Assembly (NCBI GenBank): GCA_027452205.1
Contig: DAIDGV010000024.1
Span: forward strand, 218,750 to 282,749
Length of the DNA stretch: 64,000 nt
Source of the DNA: a candidate division FCPU426 bacterium
Lineage (GTDB): Bacteria > Oederibacteriota > Muellerivitia > Muellerivitales > Muellerivitaceae
Direction of reading: 5' to 3'
A model generated the notes under the pieces. The model was not told the origin of the DNA and did no database searches. It saw only the letters and a program-made list of their open reading frames with translations. A program made the translations under genes and the position numbers. Below, piece by piece: positions 1 through 8,346 of the stretch (position 1 is the stretch's first letter; each line of letters starts with the position of its first letter).

Positions 1-831
1 ATTACCCAGCTAGTGCAAGGCATGGACACCTCCGACGGCGCGGGGGTGAAGCTGAAACGCATCATCGCCGGACCCGAATTGAATCAACTGGACCCCTTTT
101 TGCTGCTGGACGAGTTCAAGAACGACGACTCCAAGGATTACGCCGCGGGTTTTCCCGAACATCCCCACCGGGGCTTTGAGACCATTACCTATATGATGTC
201 GGGCGCTTTTACCCACCGGGATTCCAAGGGCAACGTGGGCCATTTGACCTCTGGTTCGGTGCAATGGATAACCGCCGGCAAAGGTGTCATCCATAGTGAA
301 ATGCCCGAACAGACCGACGGTTTGGCCTGGGGTTACCAGCTTTGGCTGAACCTGCCGGGCAAGCTGAAGATGACCGAACCTAAATACCAGGACATCGGCG
401 CCCATTTGTTGCCGGTAGTCGAAAAAGAAGGGGCACGGGTAAAGGTCTTGGCGGGCGACTATCAAGGCACCAAAAGCCCTGCCCAGAGCTTCATCCCCTT
501 CGACTACTTCGACGTTTACCTGACCCCCGGGGCCAGCTTTACCCAACCCACCCCCGCCGACCGTAACGCCTTCCTTTACGTGATCGAAGGCAAGGCCAAA
601 ACGGGCACCGCTGAAGAACCAACTTATGTGAAACCCAATTACTTGGGCGTCTATGGGGCGGGCGACTCGGTCCGCATCCAAGCGGAGGGGGACAAACCGG
701 CCCACTTGCTCTTCGCCTCGGGACAAAAGATCAATGAACCGGTGGTACGGGGCGGGCCTTTCGTCATGAACACCATGGGTGAGTTGAAACAGGCCTTTTA
801 CGATTACCAAACGGGTAATTTCGGCAAATGA
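1..831 (+). CDS. Pirin family protein (5' end outside window)
   Basis: This is a bicupin pirin-family protein; members are metal-binding, and some have quercetinase activity. The frame is open to base 1 and reads ITQLVQGMDTSDGAGVKLKR. That matches the usual pirin N-terminus a few residues in, so the real start lies left of the window; GTG at 13 and ATG at 22 are unlikely starts. The metal-site motif FPEHPHRGFET and a second ligand region (GVIHSEMPE) are both present in the N-terminal cupin. The C-terminal cupin runs to about residue 250 and ends with the usual NEPVVRGGPFVMNT segment. It is followed by a strong terminator, so it ends its transcription unit. The substrate cannot be inferred. 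Confidence 0.93.
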   Translation: MTQLVQGMDTSDGAGVKLKRIIAGPELNQLDPFLLLDEFKNDDSKDYAAGFPEHPHRGFETITYMMSGAFTHRDSKGNVGHLTSGSVQWITAGKGVIHSEMPEQTDGLAWGYQLWLNLPGKLKMTEPKYQDIGAHLLPVVEKEGARVKVLAGDYQGTKSPAQSFIPFDYFDVYLTPGASFTQPTPADRNAFLYVIEGKAKTGTAEEPTYVKPNYLGVYGAGDSVRIQAEGDKPAHLLFASGQKINEPVVRGGPFVMNTMGELKQAFYDYQTGNFGK

Positions 832-901
832 CAGAGCTTGAGAATGTTTCTCAGCCCTTCTAACGCTTGAGTTACGCCAAAACAGTGCCTTAAGATGTCC
901 G

Positions 902-926
902 GGCCTTGGGAAACCAAGGCCTTTTT
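902..926 (+). terminator. Rho-independent terminator after the pirin gene
   Basis: A perfect 8-bp stem (GGCCTTGG/CCAAGGCC) with a GAAA tetraloop is followed directly by five T residues. It lies 70 bp after the pirin stop codon. Confidence 0.85.
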
Positions 927-965
927 ATTTAAGACTCTAAAGCAAGATCAAGGACAAACCTTTTT

Positions 966-1057
966 AACCGCCGATAAAGACGGACGGACTCGCCCGCGCC
1001 GATAACATTTTCATCAATAAGGACCTATCGGCGTCCATCCGGTGTGATCGGCGGTTT
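966..1057. repeat. Family A palindromic repeat, copy 1
   Basis: Two inverted arms start with AACCGCCGATAA and end with GATCGGCGGTT. Internal motifs CGCCGATAA and TATCGGCG face each other across a short spacer. The same arms occur at 6919, 16741, 18050, 23801, 27884 and in the arrays near 5.1 and 9.8 kb. This copy sits between the pirin terminator and the VIT1 gene. Confidence 0.85.
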
Positions 1058-1098
1058 CATTTAGGTTTTCATTGTTCAACTCAAACCCCGAGGCATTC

Positions 1099-1806
1099 AT
1101 GCCGATCCATATCCCCCATCATCATGATGAAAAGCATTCTTTTTCCATGGCCGCCATCCGTGATTTTGTGGTGGGCATGTCCGACGGGCTGACCGTTCCC
1201 TTCGCCCTGGCGGCGGGTCTGAGCGGCGCCGTGCATAACAACGTCATCATCATCACCGCTGGTATCGCCGAGATCATCGCCGGAACCATTTCCATGGGGC
1301 TGGGCGGTTATTTGGCGGGCAAGACCGAAGCCGAGCATTACGAAGGGGAGAAAAAGCGCGAAGAGCACGAGGTCAAGGTCATCCCCCAGGAAGAGCTGGA
1401 TGAGATCAAGAATATCCTCGAGACCTACGGCATCTCCGAAAAAACCCAGCAAGCGGTCGCCGACGACCTGGCGAAGGACCACAAAAAGTGGGTCGATTTC
1501 ATGATGCGCTTTGAATTGGGCCTGGAAGAACCCCATCCTCACCAAGCCTTTCTCAGCGCTTTCCGCATCGGCCTTTCCTACGCTGTCGGCGGTATGGTTC
1601 CCCTTTCCGCTTATTTCTTCGCCAGTGACCCGATCCATGGCCTGATGGCATCCTCGGCCATCACTATCCTTTGCTTGATGGTCTTTGGTTACTTCAAGGC
1701 CAAGATGACCCATCAGAATCCCATCAAGGGAGCCCTATCGGTCACGTTCACAGGCCTCGCCGCAGCGGGCGCGGCTTTCGCTATCGCCCGGTGGATCAAC
1801 GGGTGA
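1099..1806 (+). CDS. VIT1/CCC1-family metal (Fe/Mn) transporter
   Basis: This is a membrane protein of the vacuolar iron transporter family, which exports or sequesters Fe2+/Mn2+; 235 aa. The family signature DGLTVPFALAAGLSGA lies in TM1 (about residues 29-44). A second segment, AGTISMGLGGYLAGKTE, leads into a charged cytosolic helical region (about 75-145) rich in Glu and His, the expected metal-binding domain. Three more membrane segments follow. The ATG at 1099 has GAGG about 6 nt upstream and is preferred over a TTG at 1072. The stop overlaps the start of the MFS gene (GTGA), so the two are translationally coupled. The N-terminus carries His-rich HIPHHHD. Confidence 0.9.
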   Translation: MPIHIPHHHDEKHSFSMAAIRDFVVGMSDGLTVPFALAAGLSGAVHNNVIIITAGIAEIIAGTISMGLGGYLAGKTEAEHYEGEKKREEHEVKVIPQEELDEIKNILETYGISEKTQQAVADDLAKDHKKWVDFMMRFELGLEEPHPHQAFLSAFRIGLSYAVGGMVPLSAYFFASDPIHGLMASSAITILCLMVFGYFKAKMTHQNPIKGALSVTFTGLAAAGAAFAIARWING

Positions 1807-2975
1807 AATTCTTCTCTTCAATACCCCGGACCGTTTTCTTTTTAGGGGCCGCCAGTCTTTTCACCGACATCGCAAGTGAAGGCACCTATTCGATTCTGCC
1901 TTTGTTCCTGACCCAAGTCTTGGGCGCTAGCGCGCTTTCCCTGGGGATCATCGAAGGGGTGGCGGAATCCACCGCGTCGCTCTTGAAGGTCTTTTCCGGT
2001 GTTTGGACCGACCGCCTGAAGAAGCGGAAGCCCCTTATCCTCGGCGGTTATGGTTTGTCGGGCTTTTGCCGTCCCCTGATCGGCTTGGCCCAAACCTGGC
2101 CCGCGGTCCTCTTCTTCCGTTTCGTTGACCGGGTCGGTAAAGGCCTGCGGGCTTCTCCCCGGGATGCCATGATCGCCGATGTGACGACCACATCCAACCG
2201 GGGCGCTTCTTACGGTTTCCATAGCGCCATGGACAATGCTGGCGCGCTGGTCGGGCCTCTCCTGGCTTCGGCGCTATTAGCCCTTGGCTTGGGTCTTCGA
2301 TCCATCATTTTCTGGTCGGTCGTTCCAGGACTGTTGGCTCTTGTGTCCCTTTGGTTCATCCATGAAAGATCCGCTTCTTCTAAAAAAGAAAAGAAAGACC
2401 TTGGCTGGCTTAAAAGCTGGAATACGCTCGACGGCAACCTCAAGGCCATGTTCCTGGCCGTTCTGGTCTTTACTTTAGGGAACTCTACTGACGCCTTCCT
2501 GCTCATCCGCCTGGCCCAAGTGGGCGTCGCCGCCAAATACATCCCCCTCCTTTGGGGCCTTCATAGCGGCGTCCGGATGATCACCGCGCCTTATGGCGGA
2601 ACCTTTTCCGATAGCCTCGGCCGTAAACCGGTCATCGTTTCAGGTTGGTTCTATTACGCCTTTATTTACGCCCTCTTCGCTTGGGTCTCTTCCCCCGCGG
2701 CCCTGGTGGCGGTTTTTCTGGCCTATGGCGCCTTTTACGGCCTTTGTGAGCCGTCCGAAAAGGCCCTCGTCGCCGACCTGGCCCCCGTCAAACTCAAAGG
2801 TACCGCCTTTGGCTATTACAATTTGGTCATTGGCATCGGCGCCCTGCCGGCCAGCCTGCTTTTTGGTTTCATCGGCCAGCAATGGGGTTATCCCGCGGCT
2901 TTCCTCACGGGAGCGGGGCTGGCTTTCACCGCCTCCATCCTGCTGTTCTTCATTCGCGCCAAGGTAACTAAGTAA
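1803..2975 (+). CDS. MFS transporter
   Basis: This is a 390-aa major facilitator superfamily permease with about 12 membrane segments. Near the N-terminus it has FTDIASEGTYSILPLFL, then GIIEGVAESTASLLK and the loop RVGKGLRASPRDAMIAD. These are typical of a widespread MFS subgroup of unknown or drug-efflux-like substrate. The GTG start at 1803 overlaps the TGA of the VIT1 gene and gives a protein beginning directly before TM1; an upstream TTG at 1671 would lie inside the VIT1 gene. The coupling suggests a role linked to metal export, but no substrate can be assigned. Confidence 0.88.
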   Translation: MKFFSSIPRTVFFLGAASLFTDIASEGTYSILPLFLTQVLGASALSLGIIEGVAESTASLLKVFSGVWTDRLKKRKPLILGGYGLSGFCRPLIGLAQTWPAVLFFRFVDRVGKGLRASPRDAMIADVTTTSNRGASYGFHSAMDNAGALVGPLLASALLALGLGLRSIIFWSVVPGLLALVSLWFIHERSASSKKEKKDLGWLKSWNTLDGNLKAMFLAVLVFTLGNSTDAFLLIRLAQVGVAAKYIPLLWGLHSGVRMITAPYGGTFSDSLGRKPVIVSGWFYYAFIYALFAWVSSPAALVAVFLAYGAFYGLCEPSEKALVADLAPVKLKGTAFGYYNLVIGIGALPASLLFGFIGQQWGYPAAFLTGAGLAFTASILLFFIRAKVTK

Positions 2976-3069
2976 CCTCAAAATGAAGTAAAAATCCGTT
3001 CTGCCCCTTGCCTCACCCCAGGCCTTTTCCGACTATGGAATGTCTTTTAGACCCATCAAGGAGCGTGAA

Positions 3070-3933
3070 ATGATCTTCATCGTCGGTGGTACGGGAAGGA
3101 TCGGCCAGGAATTGCTCAAGCAATTGGCCGCGAAGAAGGTGAAAGCCAAGGTCTTGGTCCGCAGCGCGGAAAAGGTCGAAAGCGTCAAGAAGTTGGGTCA
3201 TGAACCTGTACAAGGGGATGTCTCGAACCCTTCCTCTTTCGCGGCGGCTCTAAGTGGAATGGATTCTCTCTTTCTTTTGACCGGCGCCGGCCCTTCACCG
3301 GAAGCTTGGGGCGCTTCCGAGATCGCGGTCATTGATGCCGCTCAAAAAGCGGGCGTCAAAAAAGTTGTCCAGTTGTCGGTGATCGGCGCCAGCCTCGAAT
3401 CACCCCTTCAAATTTCTCAACAGCACGCGAAGGTCGAGGAGCATCTAAAAAAGTCGGGCCTCGCTTACACCATCCTGCAGCCCAGCGGATTCATGCAGAA
3501 TCTTTTGGGCCAGGTCGCCTCCATCAAGCAAGGTGCTTATTACGGCAACTATAAAGAAGGCAAGATGGGCTACATTGATGTCCGGGACATCGCCGCGGTA
3601 GCGGTCGCGACCTTGACCGAACCGGGTCATGACGGTCAAAGCTATGTGTTGACCGGTGGTGAAGCCTTGAACGGATCGGAGATTGCCTCCAAGATCGGCA
3701 AGACCATCGGGAAGAGCGTGAATTATGTGGACGTTCCCACCGAGGCGGCGGTCCAAAACATGACCCGCATGGGTTTCCCCGAATGGCTGGCCAAGGACCT
3801 GGGTAAAATGGGCGAGTTCGTGGCCGCCGGTTATACGGGCCAAACCACGGATGTCGTGGAAAAGTTGCTCAAACGCAAACCCACGGCCATGGATCAGTTC
3901 ATCGCCGATCACGCGGTGGCCTTCAAAGGCTGA
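3070..3933 (+). CDS. NmrA-like / atypical SDR NAD(P)-binding protein
   Basis: This 287-aa Rossmann-fold protein has the glycine motif GGTGRIGQ at residues 6-13 and a basic stretch (LVRSAEK) after beta-2, suggesting NADP. The rest follows the NmrA/azoreductase-like pattern: VQGDVSN, LSVIGAS, a TILQPSGFMQN segment and IDVRDIAAVAVATLTEPGH. The ATG at 3070 is chosen because AAGGAG lies 7 nt upstream. A terminator follows. Some family members reduce quinones and others are redox-sensing regulators; the sequence does not tell which applies here. Confidence 0.88.
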   Translation: MIFIVGGTGRIGQELLKQLAAKKVKAKVLVRSAEKVESVKKLGHEPVQGDVSNPSSFAAALSGMDSLFLLTGAGPSPEAWGASEIAVIDAAQKAGVKKVVQLSVIGASLESPLQISQQHAKVEEHLKKSGLAYTILQPSGFMQNLLGQVASIKQGAYYGNYKEGKMGYIDVRDIAAVAVATLTEPGHDGQSYVLTGGEALNGSEIASKIGKTIGKSVNYVDVPTEAAVQNMTRMGFPEWLAKDLGKMGEFVAAGYTGQTTDVVEKLLKRKPTAMDQFIADHAVAFKG

Positions 3934-3973
3934 CCGCTGGATTTAACCGGACAACTTTCCTAGCTTCAACCCC

Positions 3974-3998
3974 GGCGGGCTTTCACAGCCCGCCTTTT
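3974..3998 (+). terminator. Rho-independent terminator after the NmrA-like gene
   Basis: A 7-bp GC stem (GGCGGGC/GCCCGCC) with loop TTTCACA is followed by TTTTCTTTA. It lies 20 bp before the HtrA-like start codon, so the protease gene must have its own promoter or be read by read-through. Confidence 0.8.
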
Positions 3999-4019
3999 CT
4001 TTATCCCAAGGAGGCGCCG

Positions 4020-5042
4020 ATGAACGCCTTACAGTTCTTATCCCAAGATCACGCCCTCAGCCGCGCCGCGGTGGACCGCGACCTATCCGTGACGGACGAA
4101 AAAAACCTGTTGGACGCCTATTCCAACGCCGTGACCCGGGCCTTTGACACCATCGGTCCTTCGGTGGTGAATATCGACGTTTTTAAGAGGAAAAACCCCT
4201 ATGGGGACCCGGAAAAAGCCGGCAGCGGCTCGGGCTTTTTCTTTACGCCCGACGGCTTCATCCTGACCAACAGCCACGTGGTCCAAGGCGCCCAGGAAAT
4301 GGAAGTGACCTTGACCGACGGCCAGACCCACCGGGCCCGGTTGATCGGCGAGGACCCGGACAGCGACCTGGCCGTCATTCGGGTGGACGAGGGGACTTTT
4401 CAACCGGCGGCCCTGGGCTCTTCCCAAGCCCTCAGGGTGGGCCAATTGGTCGTGGCGGTCGGCAATCCTTTGGGTTTTCAAGCCACCGTCACGGCGGGGG
4501 TCGTTTCGGCTTTGGGCCGCTCCCTGCGTTCCCGCTCGGGCCGTTTGATGGACAACATCATCCAGACCGACGCGGCCTTGAACCCGGGTAACTCGGGCGG
4601 GCCCTTGGTCAATTCCCGGGGAGAGGTCGTGGGCGTCAATACGGCCACCATTATGTCCGCCCAGGGTCTCTGTTTCGCCATTGCCATTGATACGGCGAAA
4701 CGGATCGCCAGCCAGATCCTATTGTTCGGCAAGGTAAAGCGCCGCTATATCGGCATCGGCGGGCAGAATATCGACCTGCCCCGGCATGTGGTGAGACATT
4801 TCGAGCTGCCGGGGAAACAAGGGATCTTGGTCGTGGGGGTCGAAGAAAAGGGCCCCGCCCATCAAGCGGGGTTAAAGGAAGGCGACGTGATCGTGGAGTT
4901 CGGCGAGAGGACCGTCGAGACCATGGACGACCTTCACCGCTTCTTGAGCGACGAGAAAATGGAATCCATCCCCCGCCTTTCAGTCATCCGGCGCTCGGAA
5001 AAACTGCATCTCCGGATCGCGCCGGAGGAATCCAAGCGCTAA
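4020..5042 (+). CDS. HtrA/DegP-like serine protease with one PDZ domain
   Basis: This is a 340-aa trypsin-fold protease. The catalytic triad is visible: His86 (ILTNSHVV), Asp116 (DPDSDLAVI) and Ser192 (NPGNSGGPLV). One PDZ domain follows at about 255-335, with GPAHQAGLKEGDVIVEF. AAGGAG lies 7 nt before the ATG. Unlike DegP/DegS, the N-terminus (MNALQFLSQDHALSRAAVDR) has neither a signal peptide nor a membrane anchor, and the frame offers no better upstream start because a terminator lies there. A cytoplasmic HtrA-like protease is therefore the simplest reading. It is monocistronic and followed by a repeat array. Confidence 0.92.
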   Translation: MNALQFLSQDHALSRAAVDRDLSVTDEKNLLDAYSNAVTRAFDTIGPSVVNIDVFKRKNPYGDPEKAGSGSGFFFTPDGFILTNSHVVQGAQEMEVTLTDGQTHRARLIGEDPDSDLAVIRVDEGTFQPAALGSSQALRVGQLVVAVGNPLGFQATVTAGVVSALGRSLRSRSGRLMDNIIQTDAALNPGNSGGPLVNSRGEVVGVNTATIMSAQGLCFAIAIDTAKRIASQILLFGKVKRRYIGIGGQNIDLPRHVVRHFELPGKQGILVVGVEEKGPAHQAGLKEGDVIVEFGERTVETMDDLHRFLSDEKMESIPRLSVIRRSEKLHLRIAPEESKR

Positions 5043-5105
5043 AAAATTTATGGCTGATCAGCATACAAAGGATTCATGGGTTAACCGATCAAGACAAAAT
5101 TATTT

Positions 5106-5480
5106 TAACCGCGATGAACACAGATTTACGCCGATAAAAATTCGGAAGTTAAAGCCTTATCAGCGCTCATTTGGGTCAATTTGCGGCCATAAATTTTAGG
5201 ATTTTCTTCCAAGTAAACAACGGCAAAAGGCACGCCGCAGATACACGCGGATGGACCAGATAAGGGATGAAGATAATTAGCATTTAACGGGGTTTATCCA
5301 CCTTGATCGGCGCTTGCTTTAAATCTTTTCGCTTCATCCCATGCATCCCCTGCATCTGTGGCTAAAAAATAATTTTTAATCTTTTCCTTTACCCAAAATC
5401 AAAACTTGTTTGGCCACAGATACAGGGGATTCAGGGGATAAACAACCAATGCAAAACCTTTTAGCCGCCAACACCCTGCC
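5106..5480. repeat. Mixed array of family A and family B palindromic repeats
   Basis: This array fills most of the gene-free stretch 5043-5572. It holds a decayed family A unit (5106-5190) and a second A-like unit (about 5232-5320). A complete family B unit follows, with arms at 5334-5369 (GCATCCCCTGCATCTGTGGC) and 5408-5445 (GGCCACAGATACAGGGGAT) around an AT-rich spacer. A third A left arm starts near 5460 and breaks off. No open reading frame of note lies in it. At 5534 there is a short palindrome, CAACAGCCTGTTG, just before the HxlR gene end. Confidence 0.8.
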
Positions 5481-5572
5481 TCGTGGGATATCGACGGTTG
5501 TTTCGCTTTGACAGGCTTTCGAAAAATACTTCTTCAACAGCCTGTTGTGGAGTTAAAAACACAATTCTAAAA

Positions 5573-5944
5573 TTAAGCACTTTTAATTTCGGGTTTGCGA
5601 GCGGCAACATACTTCTGGATCTCCTCACCCACTTCCTTGATCGCTTCCAAGGCCGGGCCTATCTTGCGGCCCACATCGGTCAGGGCATATTCCACCGTCG
5701 GGGGCGAGGTCGGCATCACTTTGCGGGTGATGATCCCCTTCTTTTCCATTTCCCGAAGCCGGGTGGTCAGCACCTTGGCGGAAACTTGGCCCAAGTCCCT
5801 TTTCAGGTCGCCGAAACGGCGCGGCTCGGTCTGAAGATACCAAACGATCTGCGGGGTCCAGGCTCCCGCCAAAAGTTTAAGGCTGAATTCCAAAGGACAT
5901 CCTTGCGGCGCGGGACCGGATTTGTTGGGCCTATGACGGATCAT
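5573..5944 (-). CDS. HxlR-family winged-helix transcriptional regulator
   Basis: This is a 123-aa HxlR-type regulator. A conserved Cys16 lies before the first helix, as in redox- or electrophile-sensing members such as YodB and HypR. The signature follows: GAWTPQIVWYL, RRFGDLKRDLGQVSAKVLTTRLREMEKKGII and a beta-wing ending in VEYALTDVGR. It is divergently transcribed from the YceI gene, with a dyad (6008-6025) in the shared spacer. It probably acts as a local repressor responding to oxidants or aldehydes; that is inference from Cys16 and context. Confidence 0.92.
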   Translation of the reverse strand: MIRHRPNKSGPAPQGCPLEFSLKLLAGAWTPQIVWYLQTEPRRFGDLKRDLGQVSAKVLTTRLREMEKKGIITRKVMPTSPPTVEYALTDVGRKIGPALEAIKEVGEEIQKYVAARKPEIKSA

Positions 5945-6007
5945 TTTTCTTCTCCTCAGGAAATTAAGAAACCTTTACCTCTGTGAATACAGCGGGGCGG
6001 CCACAAA

Positions 6008-6025
6008 AGTTACCAGAAGGTACCT
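6008..6025. promoter_or_regulatory. Candidate HxlR operator dyad
   Basis: An inverted repeat AGTTACC-AGAA-GGTACCT (6 of 7 positions pair) lies between the divergent HxlR and YceI starts. An AT-rich TATATATATT tract (6049-6058) downstream could provide the -10 for YceI. The assignment rests on position and symmetry only. Confidence 0.35.
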
Positions 6026-6164
6026 ACTTTCTTTTAGTAAGCACGGTCTATATATATTACTCGGTCGCCTGGAAATCAATCGGTCTTTGAGGCACTCGAT
6101 CGGATCTTAGGCGTCCAAATCATTGCTGATCCGTAGGAAAGTCATCACGAAAGGAAAAAAATCT

Positions 6165-6812
6165 ATGAAGAAGTTCTTTGCTTTGTTCGTTGCTTTGGGT
6201 TTTTTAGCCGCCGCTAACGTTCATGCCGAGGTTTATGGTTTCGATAAGGCCCACTCCCAGATCGGTTTCACGGTGAAACATATCCTGAATTTGGTCCATG
6301 GGGAGTTCAAGGAATACGATGGCACCATCAAGTTCGACGAAAAGAAGCCCGAGGCTTCCAAGATCGACGTGACCATCCAGACCGCCAGCATCAGCACCGA
6401 CAACGAAATGCGCGATCATCACCTGCAATCGCCGGATTTCTTCGACGCCGAAAAGAACCCCACCCTTACCTTCAAGAGCACCAAGGTGGAAAAAGCCGGA
6501 GACAACCAATACAAGGTCACGGGCAACCTGACCATGCACGGCGTCACCAAGCCCGTCGTGTTGAACGTCGATTATTTGGGCAAGGATAGCGCCATGGGCG
6601 CCGAGGTCTTGGGTTTCTCCGCCTCCGCCAAGATCGACCGCCGCGATTTCGGTTTGAGCTGGGGCCAGGATAAGCTGACCTCCGCCGGCAACCTGATGGT
6701 GGCCAACGATGTGAACATCCAATTGGACCTCTCCCTCATGTCCAAGAAGACCCTCGATGACATGAAGAAAAAAATGGCCGAAAAGGCCAAGGAAGCGCCG
6801 AAAGATAAGTAA
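6165..6812 (+). CDS. YceI-family periplasmic lipocalin-like protein
   Basis: This is a 215-aa secreted YceI protein; the family binds isoprenoid-like lipids in a beta-barrel. The Sec signal peptide is MKKFFALFVALGFLAAANVHA, with cleavage after VHA. The mature part starts YGFDKAHSQIGFTVKH and contains DHHLQSPDFFDAEKNPTLTF, TGNLTMHGVTKPV and RRDFGLSWG, all hallmarks of the family. The C-terminus carries a Lys/Glu-rich tail (KKKMAEKAKEAPKDK). The ATG at 6165 is preferred over an upstream in-frame start at 6123 because it opens the signal peptide and has AAAGGA upstream. It is divergent from the HxlR gene and followed by a strong terminator. Confidence 0.93.
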   Translation: MKKFFALFVALGFLAAANVHAEVYGFDKAHSQIGFTVKHILNLVHGEFKEYDGTIKFDEKKPEASKIDVTIQTASISTDNEMRDHHLQSPDFFDAEKNPTLTFKSTKVEKAGDNQYKVTGNLTMHGVTKPVVLNVDYLGKDSAMGAEVLGFSASAKIDRRDFGLSWGQDKLTSAGNLMVANDVNIQLDLSLMSKKTLDDMKKKMAEKAKEAPKDK

Positions 6813-6831
6813 ACCCGCGTTGTCCGAACGA

Positions 6832-6864
6832 AAGGCCGGAACCTCCTTGGTTTCGGCCTTTTTT
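6832..6864 (+). terminator. Rho-independent terminator after the YceI gene
   Basis: A 12-bp stem (AAGGCCGGAACC/GGTTTCGGCCTT, one G-T pair) with loop TCCTT runs into a T tract. It lies 19 bp after the stop codon. Confidence 0.88.
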
Positions 6865-6918
6865 AGGAATCACCTATTTACCTCCCTGAAAAAATAAACG
6901 GCCTAAAAAAGTTCTTTC

Positions 6919-7008
6919 AACCGCCGATAAACACTGATGGATGCCAATATGGAACAATGGTTATTAAGATTTATCGGCGTTTATCTGCCTTGATCGGCGG
7001 TTGCTTTG
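6919..7008. repeat. Family A palindromic repeat, isolated copy
   Basis: The left arm begins AACCGCCGATAAACACTGAT. The right arm (about 6970-7008) ends GATCGGCGGTTGCTTT. The spacer is about 18 bp. It lies between the YceI terminator and the FMN reductase operon and is among the better preserved isolated copies. Confidence 0.88.
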
Positions 7009-7088
7009 TCCAAAACGAATTTAAAGTATGTAAATCTCCTTTTTTTGATTAACCTGTTGTCGTTCAACGACCCTCGATAAGGAACTTT

Positions 7089-7646
7089 ATGAAGATATTG
7101 GCCTTCACCCCCGCGCTGCGTTCGGGTTCCACCAATAAAAAACTGATCGTCCGGGCCGCGGAGATCGCGAGCCAGAACGGCGCCCAGGTGGACCTGGCCG
7201 ACTTTCACGATTTCGACATGCCCAATTACGACGGGGACCTGCAAGAAAAGGGATTCCCTTCCGGCGTCCTCAAGTTCGCCAACCGCATCCAATCGGCCGA
7301 CGGCCTTTTGATCTCCACCCCGGAATATAATTTTTCCATCGCCGGCAATTTCAAGAACGCCATCGACTGGGTCTCCCGCATCAATCCTCAACCATTGAAC
7401 GGTAAAAGCGCCCTGCTCTTATCCGCGTCCATCAGTAGTGTGGGCGGTATCCGCGGGTTGTGGCAAACCCGTATCCCCTTGGAAGGATTGGGCGTTTATG
7501 TGAACCCTCACATGTACACCCTGGGCCGGTCCCACGACGCTTTTGACGCACAGGGTCAATTGGTCGATGAAAAAAACAAAATCACCTTGGAAAAGATGGT
7601 GAAGGACTATCTCAAATTCGGCAAGGCCGTCGCCGAAATGCGTTGA
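7089..7646 (+). CDS. NADPH-dependent FMN reductase family protein
   Basis: This is a 185-aa flavodoxin-like reductase. The FMN phosphate loop is RSGSTNKK (residues 11-18) after beta-1. The isoalloxazine-contacting motif is TPEYNFSIAGNFKNAIDW, and a glycine-rich SSVGGIRG loop follows. Family members use NAD(P)H to reduce FMN, quinones, azo dyes or chromate. The start has AAGGA 6 nt upstream. It is the first gene of a tight four-gene run (gaps of 11, 2 and 11 nt). Its substrate cannot be told from the sequence. Confidence 0.92.
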   Translation: MKILAFTPALRSGSTNKKLIVRAAEIASQNGAQVDLADFHDFDMPNYDGDLQEKGFPSGVLKFANRIQSADGLLISTPEYNFSIAGNFKNAIDWVSRINPQPLNGKSALLLSASISSVGGIRGLWQTRIPLEGLGVYVNPHMYTLGRSHDAFDAQGQLVDEKNKITLEKMVKDYLKFGKAVAEMR

Positions 7647-7657
7647 AAGGAGCCGTG

Positions 7658-8344
7658 ATGAAGAAAAGCCACTTCCAACCCTCGTTTTTCAAGTTCCTGC
7701 GGGACCTGAAAAAGAACAACAACCGCCTCTGGTTCCAGGCCAACAAGGAACGTTACGAGTTGGAAGTCCGCAATCCCCTCTTGGACTTCATCGGCGAGGT
7801 CGGTCCCCATTTGAGGAAGATCAGCAAGAACATCGTCGCGGACAACAGCCCCACCGGCGGGTCCATGTTCCGCATTTACCGGGATACCCGCTTTTCGAAG
7901 GACAAAACGCCCTATAAGACCGCCGCTTCGGCCCAGTTCCGCCACACCCAGGGCAAGGATGTCCACGCCCCCGGTTTTTACCTTCACTTGGAGCCCGGTG
8001 AGGTCTTTTCCGGCGCCGGTATCTGGCATCCCGAACCCCCAACTCTCGCCCAGATCCGCGATTCCATCTTTAGCCATCCCGCCAAATGGAAAGCGGTCCT
8101 ACAGGAAAAGAACTTCAAGAAAAATTTCGAGATGGAGGGTGAAAAACTGGTCCGCCCGCCCAAGGGTTATGACCCGGCCCATCCTTTCATCGAGGACCTG
8201 AAGCGGAAGGATTATTTTGTCGGCACCCAATTCAGCGAAAAAGAAGCTTGCTCCCCGGATTTCATGGAACGCTTCGTGGAATCCTGCCGGATCGCCAGCC
8301 CCTTGATGGAATTCCTGGTGTCCGCCTTGAACCTGCCCTGGTAA
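7658..8344 (+). CDS. DUF2461 family protein
   Basis: This is a 228-aa DUF2461 (TIGR02453) protein. Visible hallmarks are FFKFLRDLKKNNNRLWFQANKERYE near the N-terminus (seen in two overlapping parts), FRIYRDTRFSKDKTPYKT in the middle, FYLHLEPGEVFSGAGIW and a C-terminal RPPKGYDPAHPFIEDLKRKD. The biochemical role of the family is not known to me. The ATG at 7658 is chosen for the AAAGGAG 6 nt upstream. It is the second gene of the operon; the next start lies only 2 nt after its stop, so translation is probably coupled. Confidence 0.9.
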   Translation: MKKSHFQPSFFKFLRDLKKNNNRLWFQANKERYELEVRNPLLDFIGEVGPHLRKISKNIVADNSPTGGSMFRIYRDTRFSKDKTPYKTAASAQFRHTQGKDVHAPGFYLHLEPGEVFSGAGIWHPEPPTLAQIRDSIFSHPAKWKAVLQEKNFKKNFEMEGEKLVRPPKGYDPAHPFIEDLKRKDYFVGTQFSEKEACSPDFMERFVESCRIASPLMEFLVSALNLPW

Positions 8345-8346
8345 GC

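Noticed and set aside
5483-5986. Plus-strand frame of 167 codons opposite the HxlR gene
   Set aside because: The HxlR family match on the minus strand is clear, and the plus frame has no recognisable features.
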